A DNA stretch of 64,000 nt from Nostoc commune NIES-4072 (GTDB taxonomy: Bacteria; Cyanobacteriota; Cyanobacteriia; Cyanobacteriales; Nostocaceae): positions 900,416-964,415 of the forward strand of contig NZ_BDUD01000001.1 in NCBI RefSeq assembly GCF_003113895.1, read 5' to 3'. The notes under the pieces are model-generated. The model was not told the DNA's origin. It was given only the letters and a program-made list of their open reading frames with translations, and searched no databases. A program made the translations under genes and the position numbers. Below are positions 53,012-62,613 of this stretch, in pieces; position 1 is the stretch's first letter; each line of letters starts with the position of its first letter.

Positions 53012-54850
53012 TTATTGGCAATGATAAAGTTTATATTCGTAGCCATCTATGTTAGGCATTGATTGAGTATCAGGTATAACGCAGGTTTTGACGGCTTCTG
53101 CTACGGGTGCGTGAAAGTTTACCAGCCACAAGTCAAAAGGTCGTGGTAATTGATTTAAAGTATTTTCCAAAGCAATGGTGGAAGTATTTAGGTCTTTGTC
53201 TTGATGAGCAAGGAGAAACAGAGGTTTTTGGAGTGAATTGGCAAGTTTTATCTCCCTAGCAACTCCGATCATTTCCCCGGTGTGTACATAAGTTCTGTGG
53301 GTGGCGGCAATTAGTACAGGTGTTGCAGATGTTTGTTGAATCAGTTGCACAAACAGGTCAGGGCGATAATATTTTTGATAGCCGAGATTGCAGATTACTG
53401 TAACTGCACTGAAAAATCCCATTAGCCAAATTAACATCACGGCTTTTTTACCGTTTACTCCCCATTTACCTATGCTTTTTATTTCCTTGGGAGGATGCCA
53501 ACAAACTGCGAGGCTTGCGCCCAGTAAAACAACGATCGCAGGAAAGTAAACAAAGTTATATCTAGCACCCCTAGTCAGGTCAATCCCTAAAAAGTACGTA
53601 AAGATAAAGAATAAAGCGATCGCACTGCTCACTACTCCAGCAAACACCTGAATCATAATCCGGTTTTCTGGGTGCTGTAGTTGAATCTTGATCGCACGCA
53701 GCAAAATTGGTACTGCCCAAATAAAGAAAGTCAACATCACTATTCCAGAAGGAATCACAACCAAAGCTTGAGAAGATTCAACTGGTAATAGGGAAATCAT
53801 TGCAATCAATGTTCCTAAAGCTTGAAAAATTGGGCTTAACCACTCTAGTCCAACACGCGAACCTCGAATCCACTCGGTCAAATTATCACGATTTCTATTC
53901 TCTAAAAAGATTGGTAGCCAAATTAAACCCGCCACACAAGTACCTACAGCAACGGCATAGATGCGCCGCCAAGGAGGAGAGAAGAAAAGAGAAAATTTGT
54001 TGCTAGTTTGCAATTGAAGCCAAGCAAGAAAAATCAAAACTACGGCTTCTGTGCAGAGGGTGAGGCTGAAGAAATAATGAGTAGCAAAACCTAAAGCATT
54101 AATTCCTACCCATAAAAGTGCTACCCATATAGGTAAAGGTGTGTGATTTTGAATATGACGTGTAGCAATTACTAAGCAAGTGAGGGAAGCAGCTACCCAT
54201 AAGGCTGCCAAACTGTAATGGCGTGCTTCTTGTGCTAAAAATACGCCATAGGGTGATACTGCCATCATGGCAGCAGTCAAGTGTCCCACTAATTTTGAGC
54301 GAAACGCTACCTTACCCAATAAGTAAACACACGGTATGGAAGCAGCACCAAATATAGCTGGTAGCGATCGCGCCCCAAACAATGATACTAATCCTCCATC
54401 GCTAGGAAATAATTTCATCCATAGGTAAGCCAGCACAAAATACAGTGGTGGATGATTATCTTGTGTGACTAAGTTATGAACCACATCACCAATACTAGCT
54501 GCTGGGTTTGGTTGCAGTGGTTGTAATAAAATATCAGGTGCGATCGCTTGATCTAGGGGTACTGATAAAAAAGTATTCCCCAAGCTAAACACCAAGGTGG
54601 CAAACTCATCAGTCCAAGGAGGCTTTGCAGTCAAGTTGGTTAGACGTAAACTGATGCCGATGATCAACCACACTAAGTTCAGCAAAGTGTGAAGCCAGAA
54701 AGGAGGGAGGCGAAACTGCCAATTATGCCAATACTTGCGTTGTGAGGTAGAATTTGCATCTACTATGGGCAGAAAACGGGCACCATAAACAGGTAGCAAC
54801 GAGATAATTTTTCTGTAAAAATCAAATGCACCTTGGAAAAAAGCTCTCAT
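53012..54850 (-). CDS. GT39/ArnT-like membrane glycosyltransferase
   Basis: 612 residues with about 10-12 transmembrane helices. The first luminal loop has the conserved acidic pair in PPWTDEFATLVFSLG, followed by TQDNHPPLYFVLAYLWMKLF and FLAQEARHYSLAALWV. This is the arrangement of GT-C glycosyltransferases of the PMT/ArnT superfamily, which use polyprenyl-phosphate sugar donors. The GT2-GtrA gene next upstream on the same strand could supply such a donor. The acceptor is unknown. Confidence 0.82.
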   Translation of the reverse strand: MRAFFQGAFDFYRKIISLLPVYGARFLPIVDANSTSQRKYWHNWQFRLPPFWLHTLLNLVWLIIGISLRLTNLTAKPPWTDEFATLVFSLGNTFLSVPLDQAIAPDILLQPLQPNPAASIGDVVHNLVTQDNHPPLYFVLAYLWMKLFPSDGGLVSLFGARSLPAIFGAASIPCVYLLGKVAFRSKLVGHLTAAMMAVSPYGVFLAQEARHYSLAALWVAASLTCLVIATRHIQNHTPLPIWVALLWVGINALGFATHYFFSLTLCTEAVVLIFLAWLQLQTSNKFSLFFSPPWRRIYAVAVGTCVAGLIWLPIFLENRNRDNLTEWIRGSRVGLEWLSPIFQALGTLIAMISLLPVESSQALVVIPSGIVMLTFFIWAVPILLRAIKIQLQHPENRIMIQVFAGVVSSAIALFFIFTYFLGIDLTRGARYNFVYFPAIVVLLGASLAVCWHPPKEIKSIGKWGVNGKKAVMLIWLMGFFSAVTVICNLGYQKYYRPDLFVQLIQQTSATPVLIAATHRTYVHTGEMIGVAREIKLANSLQKPLFLLAHQDKDLNTSTIALENTLNQLPRPFDLWLVNFHAPVAEAVKTCVIPDTQSMPNIDGYEYKLYHCQ

Positions 54851-54952
54851 TGCCGGGCCTCACACGAATGGACTTGTAGATTTGACGTTTTAGATTTTAG
54901 TTCGTTCTAAAGTCTAAGAACAAAAATCAAAATCTCAAATCCCTCGTTGTGA

Positions 54953-56197
54953 TTATTTCACATCAGTGACGCGCCAGCTAAGTTTCAAATTAATCCAGAA
55001 ATTCCAGACGGTAGCAACTGCGATCGCAATAAAGTTGGCAATATAACGGTTAGGAATAAGAAAATTAAATACCAGATTTAATATCAGTACATTTAATACT
55101 AATCCAGCAAGACAAATGGCGTTGAATTTCACAAACCGCTTCAGGCGTTGCTGCCATTCTTGCTGTCTGGCGCTGACATCAGCAAATGTCCAAGCATCAT
55201 TCCAAAAGAAATTATTTAAAATTGCAATCTCACCAGCAAGAATTTTGCTGCGTGTTAGAGGCCAAGCCAAGGTAGTTGGATCACTGAGCAAGTAAAGGAT
55301 TGCCATATCTACAAATACGCCACTAAAGCCAACCAACCCAAAGCGGACGAATCGACCAACTGGGAAATTGACTTTTCTATTCAATCGTCCTACCCGTCCT
55401 GTGGATAGCCGTAACCTTACTAAGTGGTGGATATAATCTACATATTGCTTCCACGTCACCTTACTCTCACCCTCTTTGCGTTCGCAGAACACATACCCAA
55501 CTTCGGCAACTTGGTCTACCTTTCCCCGTCCGATTACTTCTAGGAGAATTTTATATCCAACTGGATTGAGTGTTGCATTTGCGATCGCACTCCGACGCAC
55601 CATAAAATAACCACTCATCGGGTCAGAAACTCTTCCCAGTACTCCCGGTAAGATCACCAAGCCCAACAACTGAGCGCCACGAGACAAGATACGCCTAACA
55701 ATACTCCAGCTACTGACGCCGCCTCCGTCCACATGACGACTGGCTACTGCCAAATCTGCTCCCTGCTCAACACTACGCAACAGTTGCATCAGCACCTCTG
55801 GTGGATGTTGCAAATCTCCATCAATCACCCCCAAAACATTCCCTGTGGCTGCTTGCCACCCACGAATCACCGCACTTGATAGGCCCCGTTCCTGTTGCCG
55901 TCGCATCACCCGCAACTGAGGGTATTCTGTCGTCAAGGATTGTGCTATTTCCCAAGTTCGGTCTGGGCTATCATCGTCTACTACAATCAATTCATAGTGT
56001 CCTGGAATAGATTCATCCAGTAACTGACTTAATATGTTGACCACATTCTTGATGTTGTCACGTTCTTTATAAGTAGGAATTACTAGGGAAAGATGGATAG
56101 ATTCATCATTTATACCTACACTGTTAGGGGGCAACTCTGAAATTTTTAGTGGCCCAGTTGGTACTGTTAACAGTGAGTTGGATGAGTTTGTCTTCAT
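54953..56197 (-). CDS. GT2 polyprenyl-phosphate glycosyltransferase fused to GtrA domain
   Basis: 414 residues. The GT2 domain (~35-270) resembles dolichol-phosphate mannosyltransferase: SLVIPTYKERDNIKNVV, VVDDDSPDRTW, GVIDGDLQHPPEVL (DxD), and YVFCERKEGESKVTWKQY. The C-terminal GtrA-like domain (~285-410) has four transmembrane helices (VRFGLVGFSGVFVDMAILYLL, FNAICLAGLVLNVLILNLVF, FIAIAVATVWNFWINLKLSW). It probably makes and/or flips a polyprenyl-phosphate sugar for the GT39-like enzyme encoded about 100 bp downstream. Confidence 0.9.
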   Translation of the reverse strand: MKTNSSNSLLTVPTGPLKISELPPNSVGINDESIHLSLVIPTYKERDNIKNVVNILSQLLDESIPGHYELIVVDDDSPDRTWEIAQSLTTEYPQLRVMRRQQERGLSSAVIRGWQAATGNVLGVIDGDLQHPPEVLMQLLRSVEQGADLAVASRHVDGGGVSSWSIVRRILSRGAQLLGLVILPGVLGRVSDPMSGYFMVRRSAIANATLNPVGYKILLEVIGRGKVDQVAEVGYVFCERKEGESKVTWKQYVDYIHHLVRLRLSTGRVGRLNRKVNFPVGRFVRFGLVGFSGVFVDMAILYLLSDPTTLAWPLTRSKILAGEIAILNNFFWNDAWTFADVSARQQEWQQRLKRFVKFNAICLAGLVLNVLILNLVFNFLIPNRYIANFIAIAVATVWNFWINLKLSWRVTDVK

Positions 56198-57246
56198 AAT
56201 TTCACATTACAGAAGGAGGATGTGTAAAAACCGAGAGAAACAAAGCCGAACATCTGCTGGCTTGATTGATTGAACCTGGTTAGTTAATTGATAAATACTT
56301 TTATTGCAGTTAGCTGTTTTGAAAAGTTTAGTAATTTCCGCGCCTCAATTCAAAATATTTTTCTAAATTTTATCTAAGCTTTACATTTAACCACTCAATT
56401 TTATCGTATATTTATGGAAATTTAAGACTTTTTTATACAAATAATTAATACTGTACTATTAGTTAGCTGAGTCAGCAAATATACTGTTTATCTAGGCTAT
56501 ATGAGGAATTCTGAGTATTAGTAGGTCTATGTTCCAATCCAAAATCATCCGTGAGAAAGAGTAGCTGTAGGGTAGGTTACAGAGATTGTAACGCACCCTA
56601 TAATGTATACGGTGCGTTAAGCTAAACTATACGAGCTTTTAATTACTTACTAAGTACTAGTTTACAAAATATTAAAATTGGTAGTAAATAAAAAAGTGGT
56701 AAATCCGAGTTAAAAGCTAATTGCATCTGAATCCTGAACTCTGACTTCGGAATTCTTTTTGATTCGAGATAAATATCAAGACAAGTTAGTAAATAAACTC
56801 GCGCTTTTAAACACTACAATGCTGTGTCCCTACGATAGATGTGCTTTAAATAAAAACTGCTGTGATAACTATATCTCAACCATAAAAACAGCAAAGCAAT
56901 TCAAAATCTTCGCATAGTGTCTCCTAGAGAAAAAAGGCAATTCTAGCCAGACTTTTGGCGATTGAGAATCTGCAAATTAAATGCATATTACCTTATTAAA
57001 GTCAAGTTTTTTCCACTTTTCTAAGAATTTATCATATATATAAAAATAAAGTTAACAAAAATTAATAAAATAGGAAATAAGTATACTATTTAGCAGCCAT
57101 TGGATAGTAAATATCTCGAAAGTCACAGCATCAAATCCCCCAAGAGGGCATTGCAAAAAAGGTGAGAATTTTGTTTGTTAGTAATTTAATGCTTTTGTTT
57201 TATTGCTTGTATTGAGTAAATAAACGTCTATTGTACAGGGTAGATC
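56198..57246. other. 1-kb gene-free, AT-rich region
   Basis: About 1050 bp with no supportable gene. It includes an inverted repeat TAACGCACC / GGTGCGTTA at about 56590-56618, a common cyanobacterial repeat core. I see no cobalamin riboswitch signature in front of the cbi remnants, although I could not test this by folding. Confidence 0.5.
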
Positions 57247-57336
57247 ATGCATATTCCTGATGGATTTGTTTCTGTTCCAGTGGCAGGGGCTACTGGTTTA
57301 GTGAGTGTAGCAGCACTATTTATTGCTTTGGAGCGA
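57247..57336 (+). pseudogene. cbiM: cbiM remnant (ECF cobalt/nickel transporter)
   Basis: The start MHIPDGFVSVPVAGATGLVS and then VAALFIALERS is an unmistakable CbiM N-terminus, including the His2 metal-binding start (M-H-I-P-D-G). After ~30 codons the frame runs into cbiQ sequence out of phase. The rest of cbiM (~190 residues) and any cbiN are deleted. The junction coincides with a GCGATCGC octamer at 57333-57340. Confidence 0.85.
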
Positions 57337-57340
57337 TCGC

Positions 57341-57496
57341 ACTTTTGTGGGCTTGGCTGTTGCGCGTACCAATTCTCCGCTTGGGAGGATTACTCGGTAC
57401 AGAATTGATTTTTTTGTCATTGTTGGCATTGCCCTTGGGATGGGAACGAGCCAGTTTTTTGCTAGTTCGTTCTCTGATTTGTTTAGTTACAAATAT
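57341..57496 (+). pseudogene. cbiQ: cbiQ 5' part (interrupted)
   Basis: The frame LWAWLLRVPILRLGGLLGT then ELIFLSLLALPLGWERASFLLVRSLICLVTN matches a middle portion of the CbiQ transmembrane component. The true N-terminus is lost in the deletion that joined it to cbiM. The frame is cut by the IS200/IS605 element and resumes at 59309. Confidence 0.8.
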
Positions 57497-57606
57497 TGGA
57501 GCAGAAAGCCCACCAGCAACAGACTAAAAATCCAAAAAATTTTTAGTCTGTTGAGTCCTTTAGGGGTGGGATTTTTGCGTTGCATCCTAGTGGTGCAGTC
57601 CCACTA

Positions 57607-58002
57607 CTAGCGAGTTTTTTGGTTAGCGATATACTTTTTGATTGTCTCACTTGAAGCATCACCCGCCGTTCCACAAAAATAACTTCTTGTCCACATTGAA
57701 GGCATTCTCAATAAATGTGGAAATTCTTGCCTTAGCACCCTGGAAGTATATCCTTTTAACCTAAACATAATTTGATCAGGAGCTAAAATAGGGGGGCAAC
57801 TAACAAAAAGATGTACATGGTCTTCCATAATTTCAAGAGCTAGAATCTCGCACTCTAGCTCTTTTGTTTTTTCATAAAGCAACTCCTCAAGCCTGATAGC
57901 GACATTTCCAACTAACACCTTTTTTCGTCTTTTTGGTATCCAGACGAAGTGGTAATTAATTAGAGTGACTGATGTTGTCTTGTGTCTGTAATTTCCTGGC
58001 AT
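57607..58002 (-). CDS. tnpA: IS200/IS605 Y1 transposase TnpA
   Basis: 131 residues. HUH motif in MEDHVHLFVSCPP, the catalytic Tyr probably in the C-terminal helix (ETIKKYIANQK), and the N-terminal TLINYHFVWIPKRRKKVL typical of Y1 transposases. Length is normal, so it may be functional. Divergent from tnpB. Confidence 0.93.
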   Translation of the reverse strand: MPGNYRHKTTSVTLINYHFVWIPKRRKKVLVGNVAIRLEELLYEKTKELECEILALEIMEDHVHLFVSCPPILAPDQIMFRLKGYTSRVLRQEFPHLLRMPSMWTRSYFCGTAGDASSETIKKYIANQKTR

Positions 58003-58090
58003 ATATAAAGTTTTTGTAAAGTTGTGGTCAATAACTTGTATCTATCAACCATACTGTACTATATTATTTCTGTCATCACAAGGTCGAGCG

Positions 58091-59269
58091 ATGTTAGTCT
58101 TAGAAGCGAAATTGAAGGGCAAAGAAAGTCAGTATAGCTTATTAGATGAAGCTATTAAAACGGCTTTATTTATCCGCAACAAAGCTCTAAGACATTGGAT
58201 AGATAACAAAAATGTCGGTAAAAACGACCTTCAAAAGCTTTGCGCTGTTTTAGCCAAGGAATTTGATTTTGCTGACAAACTCAACTCTATGGCTCGTCAG
58301 GCTTCTGCTGATAGAGCTTGGTGTGCTATTAAACGTTTCTACGACAACTGTAAAACTAAAAAACCAGGCAAGAAAGGTTATCCACGATTTAAAAAACGTG
58401 GGCATTCTGTAGAATACAAAACTTCAGGATGGGCAATCTCTGCTGACAAGAAATATATCACTTTTACTGATGGTTTCAAGGCAGGAAGATTCAAGTTAGT
58501 TGGAACTCGTGACTTAAGCTTTTATTCTACTAAACAAATTAAGCGAATTAGAGTAGTTAAACGAGCAGATGGTTATTACTGTCAATTTTGTGTTGATGTA
58601 GAACGCAAAGAACAGCATCAGCACAACAGTAAACAACTAGGAATTGATGTAGGACTTGAATTTTTCTACACTGATTCTGACGGCAAGACAGTCGAAAATC
58701 CCAGACTTTTGCGTAAGTCTGAGAAGTCTTTGAAGCGCAAGCAACGTAAAGCTTCAAAATGTAAAAAAGGTTCTTCTAATCGCCGTAAAGCTGTTAGAAA
58801 ATTAGCTAAAAAGCATCTCAAGGTAAGTAGACAGAGGAAAGACTTTGCTGTTAAGACAGCAAGAACTCTAGTCCAGTCTAGCGACTTGGTAGTTTATGAG
58901 GACTTGCAGGTGCGGAACATGGTTAAAAATCATCGTTTAGCTAAATCTATCAGCGATGCTTCATGGTCGCTTTTCACTGATTGGGTAGACTACTACGCTA
59001 AAGTTTTTGATACTTGGGCGATAGCAGTTGCACCCCACTACACAAGCCAAGATTGTTTTGTTTGTGGAACACGAGTCAAGAAATCTTTGTCTACTCGTAC
59101 CCATAGATGTAATTGCTGTGGAACAGTGATGCACCGCGACTTAAATGCAGCTAAACAAATACTGGCGAAAGGAATTAAAAATACGGTAGGGCATACCGAA
59201 ATTAACGCTTCTGGACAGACCAACCTCTATCTAGGTGGGGAAACTCCTCTAGACAAGTTGACTGGTTGA
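58091..59269 (+). CDS. tnpB: TnpB RNA-guided endonuclease
   Basis: About 392 residues from MLVLEAKLKGKESQYSLLDE. An in-frame start at 58022 would add an unlikely leader. The RuvC active site is complete: Asp in LGIDVGLEFF, Glu in LVVYEDLQVRNM and Asp in MHRDLNAAKQI. The zinc ribbon has both pairs (CFVCG, CNCCG). TnpB proteins of IS605 elements are guided by an RNA from the right end to cut the empty donor site. The element here therefore looks competent, with an intact tnpA as well. Confidence 0.93.
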   Translation: MLVLEAKLKGKESQYSLLDEAIKTALFIRNKALRHWIDNKNVGKNDLQKLCAVLAKEFDFADKLNSMARQASADRAWCAIKRFYDNCKTKKPGKKGYPRFKKRGHSVEYKTSGWAISADKKYITFTDGFKAGRFKLVGTRDLSFYSTKQIKRIRVVKRADGYYCQFCVDVERKEQHQHNSKQLGIDVGLEFFYTDSDGKTVENPRLLRKSEKSLKRKQRKASKCKKGSSNRRKAVRKLAKKHLKVSRQRKDFAVKTARTLVQSSDLVVYEDLQVRNMVKNHRLAKSISDASWSLFTDWVDYYAKVFDTWAIAVAPHYTSQDCFVCGTRVKKSLSTRTHRCNCCGTVMHRDLNAAKQILAKGIKNTVGHTEINASGQTNLYLGGETPLDKLTG

Positions 59270-59308
59270 AAGAAGAATCCCACACCTTGAAGGTGTGGGA
59301 GTGTCAAT
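59200..59308 (+). ncRNA. Probable omega RNA (reRNA) of the IS605 element
   Basis: In IS605 elements the guide scaffold overlaps the tnpB 3' end and the right end. Here that interval ends in a 10-bp hairpin (CCCACACCTT / AAGGTGTGGG). The guide would be read from the flanking cbiQ DNA beginning near AATATGAATAG. This rests on family knowledge. The 5' boundary is a guess. Confidence 0.45.
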
Positions 59309-59698
59309 ATGAATAGTTTTTTGTTAACCTTACCGCCCCACAGTTTCGGTATCGCCCTTAAAGGTTTACCTATACCAGCACCTTTAAAAGAAAATTTGTT
59401 ATTAGCAGGGCAATATATGGAAATTTTGCTCTCAGAAGTGACGAGGATGCAGCGTAGCGCTCAATTACGCGGTTTGAATGGAACTACGGCATGGCTGCGC
59501 TACGCCAGTGCTGCCATGATTGGAGCCTTGTATCTCCGTAGTCTAGACAGGGCAGAGCGAGTCTATGCAGCAATGGTAACTCGTGGTTACAACGGGCAAT
59601 TGCCTATAGATTCTACCCTCAGACCAAAAGAGCGTTTTGCCATACTGGCAGCTTGGGCGATCGCTGGTTGTGTAACTCTTGCTTCTTACAGAATTTAG
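59309..59698 (+). pseudogene. cbiQ: cbiQ 3' part (interrupted)
   Basis: 129 codons in frame: FLLTLPPHSFGIALKGLPIP, YMEILLSEVTRMQRSAQLRGL and ERVYAAMVTRGYNGQLP, the C-terminal cytoplasmic coupling region of CbiQ, then a final hydrophobic helix. It is separated from its 5' part by the insertion element. It could be expressed from the ATG at 59309 but would lack most membrane helices. Confidence 0.82.
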
Positions 59699-59727
59699 TG
59701 CAGTTGTCAATATTGAGTTTGTAAATC

Positions 59728-60492
59728 TTGAAATCTTTAACTTCTAACCCCCAATCACCAACCCATAATCCCCACCCAGCCGTAGTTGAGGTTGAGAATT
59801 TAGCGTATGCCTATTCTCGCCAGGAGCCAGTATTGCAAGAGATTTCTTTTACCTTAAATGCGGGCGATCGGGTGGCGTTGATGGGAGCAACTGGTTCTGG
59901 AAAAAGCACCTTGCTGGAGAACCTAATCGGCTTAAAACAACCGCAAACTGGGAAAATTACAATTAATGGCATTCCGGTAGAACCGAAAAATTTACCCCAA
60001 GTCCGTCGTCAAATCGGCTTTAGCTTCCAAGATGCCAACGACCAACTATTTATGCCGACCATCTTAGAAGATATCACCTTTGGGCCACGCAACTATGGAA
60101 TGTCGCAAGCTAAAGCTTGCGATCGCGCCCGGCAGTTATTAGCTGATTTTGGCCTCGAAGCTTACGCCAATCGTTCCGCCCACGAACTCTCTGGTGGACA
60201 AAGACGCCTGGCCGCCCTAGCCTCAATTTTAGCCCTAGACCCGACAATTCTAATTTTGGATGAGCCGACTAACGGTCTTGATCCAGCATGGCGGCGACAT
60301 TTAGCACAGGTATTGTTAAAGTTACCCGTGCAGGTGATGTTAATCGCTTCTCATGACCTACATTGGTTAGGCAGAGTTACTCAACGCGCTTTAGTACTAT
60401 CTAATGGTCGCATTCAAATAGACAGCAATATTCAGCCACTTTTGCAAGATGGTGCTACTTTAGACCAGTTAGGTTTGCCAATAGGTTGGTAA
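59728..60492 (+). CDS. cbiO: Cobalt/nickel ECF transporter ATPase
   Basis: 254 residues. Walker [12 protein letters not shown]-loop [19 protein letters not shown], signature [11 protein letters not shown], Walker [13 protein letters not shown] and a switch His in [10 protein letters not shown]. The Q-loop sequence is typical of ECF/CbiO ATPases. The assigned start is TTG at 59728. It lies 29 bp after the cbiQ fragment and must once have powered CbiM-CbiQ. With both partners broken it is probably non-functional in transport unless it serves another ECF system. Confidence 0.9.
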   Translation: MKSLTSNPQSPTHNPHPAVVEVENLAYAYSRQEPVLQEISFTLNAGDRVALMGATGSGKSTLLENLIGLKQPQTGKITINGIPVEPKNLPQVRRQIGFSFQDANDQLFMPTILEDITFGPRNYGMSQAKACDRARQLLADFGLEAYANRSAHELSGGQRRLAALASILALDPTILILDEPTNGLDPAWRRHLAQVLLKLPVQVMLIASHDLHWLGRVTQRALVLSNGRIQIDSNIQPLLQDGATLDQLGLPIGW

Positions 60493-60610
60493 TTTGGGCA
60501 TGGGGCATGGGGCATAGGGAAGCAGGGGAGCAGGGAGCGTAGCCGAACGAGAGCAAGGGAGATGAATTTTCCCCTCAGCAAGAGTAGCACCCCGCCCCTC
60601 TGCCTCTTTT

Positions 60611-60736
60611 CAATGCCCAATGCCCAATGCCCAATGCCCAATGCCCAATGCCCAATGCCCAATGCCCAATGCCCAATGCCCAATGCCCAATGCTCAATGC
60701 CCAATGCCCAATGCCCAATGCCCAATGCCCAATGCC
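60611..60736. repeat. CAATGCC heptamer array, about 18 units
   Basis: About eighteen head-to-tail copies of CAATGCC with one variant unit (CAATGCT). Because 3 x 7 = 21, every frame is open and reads MPNAQCP or its permutations. This creates artificial N-terminal extensions for the downstream lipoprotein gene. Confidence 0.97.
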
Positions 60737-60808
60737 CCTACCTTATTTACCTTATTTATTCGTAATATTGGATACTATATTCTCGGTTTTATTGTTGTCG
60801 GGGTGTTA

Positions 60809-61285
60809 ATGTCTGTTTCACATAAATATACTGTTCTTGCTTCTGTTAGCCTAAGCATCACTTTATTCATTACTAGTTGCACTGAAAATAAAGTTTCCCA
60901 GTGTCAGCGACTGATTCGAGTTGTGAATGCCGGAACTTCTCTGATTGATAAAAATAAAGGAACGCAAGTGATCACCAGCATACAGTTATCTAAAGATTTA
61001 GAATTTGTGACTAAATCGATTAGGGAACTGAATTTAAAAGATCCGAAGCTGAAAGAATTTCAAAGCGGTTTTGTCAAGATTTTTCAAAATCTTAGTCAAG
61101 CGGTAGCCAAAGCCGCTAGGGCGCTTGGTGCGACCAAAACAGCAGATGCCTCGGCATCTGGTAGAGAAAAAATCCAAAAGGCGAGAGATGAAATTGACTC
61201 AGCACTGACAACAGCTACAACACTTGGCAAGCAGTCGGATACATTAGTAAATCAGATGAATAAATACTGTAGCCAGCCAGAATAA
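60809..61285 (+). CDS. Lipoprotein of unknown function
   Basis: 158 residues from MSVSHKYTVLASVSLSITLF. The signal peptide ends in a lipobox (FITSC), so it is predicted to be lipid-anchored. The mature part is helical with weak repeats (LSKDLEFVTKSIRELNLKD, LSQAVAKAARALGATKTA, KARDEIDSALTTATTLG) and two further Cys. A longer frame exists upstream only because the heptamer array is open in all frames. I recognise no family. Confidence 0.75.
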   Translation: MSVSHKYTVLASVSLSITLFITSCTENKVSQCQRLIRVVNAGTSLIDKNKGTQVITSIQLSKDLEFVTKSIRELNLKDPKLKEFQSGFVKIFQNLSQAVAKAARALGATKTADASASGREKIQKARDEIDSALTTATTLGKQSDTLVNQMNKYCSQPE

Positions 61286-61727
61286 TCTATCTGATGGGGC
61301 ACAAGTATTCTACACCCTTGGCAAAAACTTTAGGATGCTTCTGGAACTCTAGCAGGGCAAAATTAAATCAATATAATAGTTAGGACAGGGGCAACATTCC
61401 CATAAAAAAAGTCCACAGGAAGATATTCAGCAGCGTTTTGCCGCTCAGACTTTCTTTGCGTGGTAGATTTACCCTAATGATTTTCTGGCTATACTAGTGA
61501 TTTCATGATTGAGAAATTCCATCCCCCAGTATGAAAGACATAAAAACTCTAAGTTTCAAACACATATCAGTGTGCATTTCCTCATAAAGTTGCACAAAAG
61601 CCTTGTCTGATCTTGGAGTAAACAAATTTCTTTCGGGGTACAAATATTTTATCAGTCAATCACTTAGGTTAATACTAACACTACAGAGTGAATTTAAATC
61701 AATCAAACGTCTTCTAAGTTAGCACCT
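61286..61727. other. Intergenic region
   Basis: 442 bp without a supportable gene, RNA or repeat. It presumably carries the promoter of the DUF1361 gene. Confidence 0.5.
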
Positions 61728-62384
61728 ATGAAAGAAGAATTGATAGCCAGAGTTGTGCAGGTCTTGCGAATTAATATGAGTTGGATGACTTGGAATTTAT
61801 TTCTGGCTTTTATACCTTTAGCTTTGAGTGTGTGGCTATTTCGCTTTAGGCGTGGTGGCTCTTGGCTTTGGTGGCTAGGATTCTTAGTTTTCTATGCTTT
61901 CTTACCTAATGCACCATATTTATTGACCGATGTAATTCACCTGATAGATGATATCCGCACTATTCAATCAGTTTGGATGATTACGTTGGTACTCATTCCT
62001 TTGTATTTATTAGTAATTCTTAGTGGATTTGAAGCTTATGTAATATCGCTAATTAATTGGGGTTACTACTTACATCGTATCGGCAAAAGCCAATGGATTT
62101 GGCGCGTTGAGTTGATTACCCATTTTCTCTGTGCTGTTGGTGTTTATTGGGGACGATTTTTGCGTTTCAATAGTTGGGATTTTATTACTCAACCCGATGC
62201 CGTACTAACCAAAGGGGTAGAAGAAATTCTGGGAAAACAGCCCTTAGTGATTGTTGCTATCACCTTTGTGGTACTTGCTGGTTTGTACTGGATTATGAAA
62301 CGAGTAACTTTAGGCCTTAGCCGACCAGACAGTAGAATAGGCATAAACTCAGGACGCGCAAACTCTAACACGCCAAACATTTGA
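61728..62384 (+). CDS. DUF1361 integral membrane protein
   Basis: 218 residues with about six transmembrane helices. The segment FYAFLPNAPYLLTDVIHL is the hallmark of DUF1361 (LPNxPYxxTDxxHL), and VGVYWGRFLRFNSWDFI is the second conserved block. The function is unknown. The C-terminal ~20 residues are polar. It is a single gene. Confidence 0.88.
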   Translation: MKEELIARVVQVLRINMSWMTWNLFLAFIPLALSVWLFRFRRGGSWLWWLGFLVFYAFLPNAPYLLTDVIHLIDDIRTIQSVWMITLVLIPLYLLVILSGFEAYVISLINWGYYLHRIGKSQWIWRVELITHFLCAVGVYWGRFLRFNSWDFITQPDAVLTKGVEEILGKQPLVIVAITFVVLAGLYWIMKRVTLGLSRPDSRIGINSGRANSNTPNI

Positions 62385-62613
62385 TGCTTGTGGCGATTTT
62401 GGCTTTTAAAGTTGGGGTTTTAATTAGTAATAGCCTTAATGAATATTGCCTATCAAAAGAAAGATGCAACTAAACCCTCCTTGAGGTGAAATAAATTCAG
62501 AAGCAAACGGTTGGGCTTCAACCACCACCATCTGAGAATAACGTTCTATCAGATCATTGAATATCGATGGTCTGATCTGATGTATTTGATCACGTTGATA
62601 GGAGGAATATAAT

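Larger units (their letters stand above)
57494..59308. mobile_element. IS200/IS605-family element inserted in cbiQ
   Basis: An ~1.8-kb element with divergent tnpA (leftward) and tnpB (rightward). Subterminal hairpins lie at the left (AACAGACTAAAAA / TTTTTAGTCTGTT, 57518-57552) and the right (CCCACACCTT / AAGGTGTGGG, 59279-59300). No terminal inverted repeats or target duplication are expected for this family. The left flank ends in GTTAC-AAAT and the right flank resumes at AATATG, which restores the cbiQ frame. Boundaries are accurate to a few bases only. Confidence 0.82.

Noticed and set aside
60611..60808. N-terminal MPNAQCP repeat extension of the lipoprotein
   Set aside because: A 7-bp array is open in all frames. 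The signal peptide and lipobox begin at 60809.
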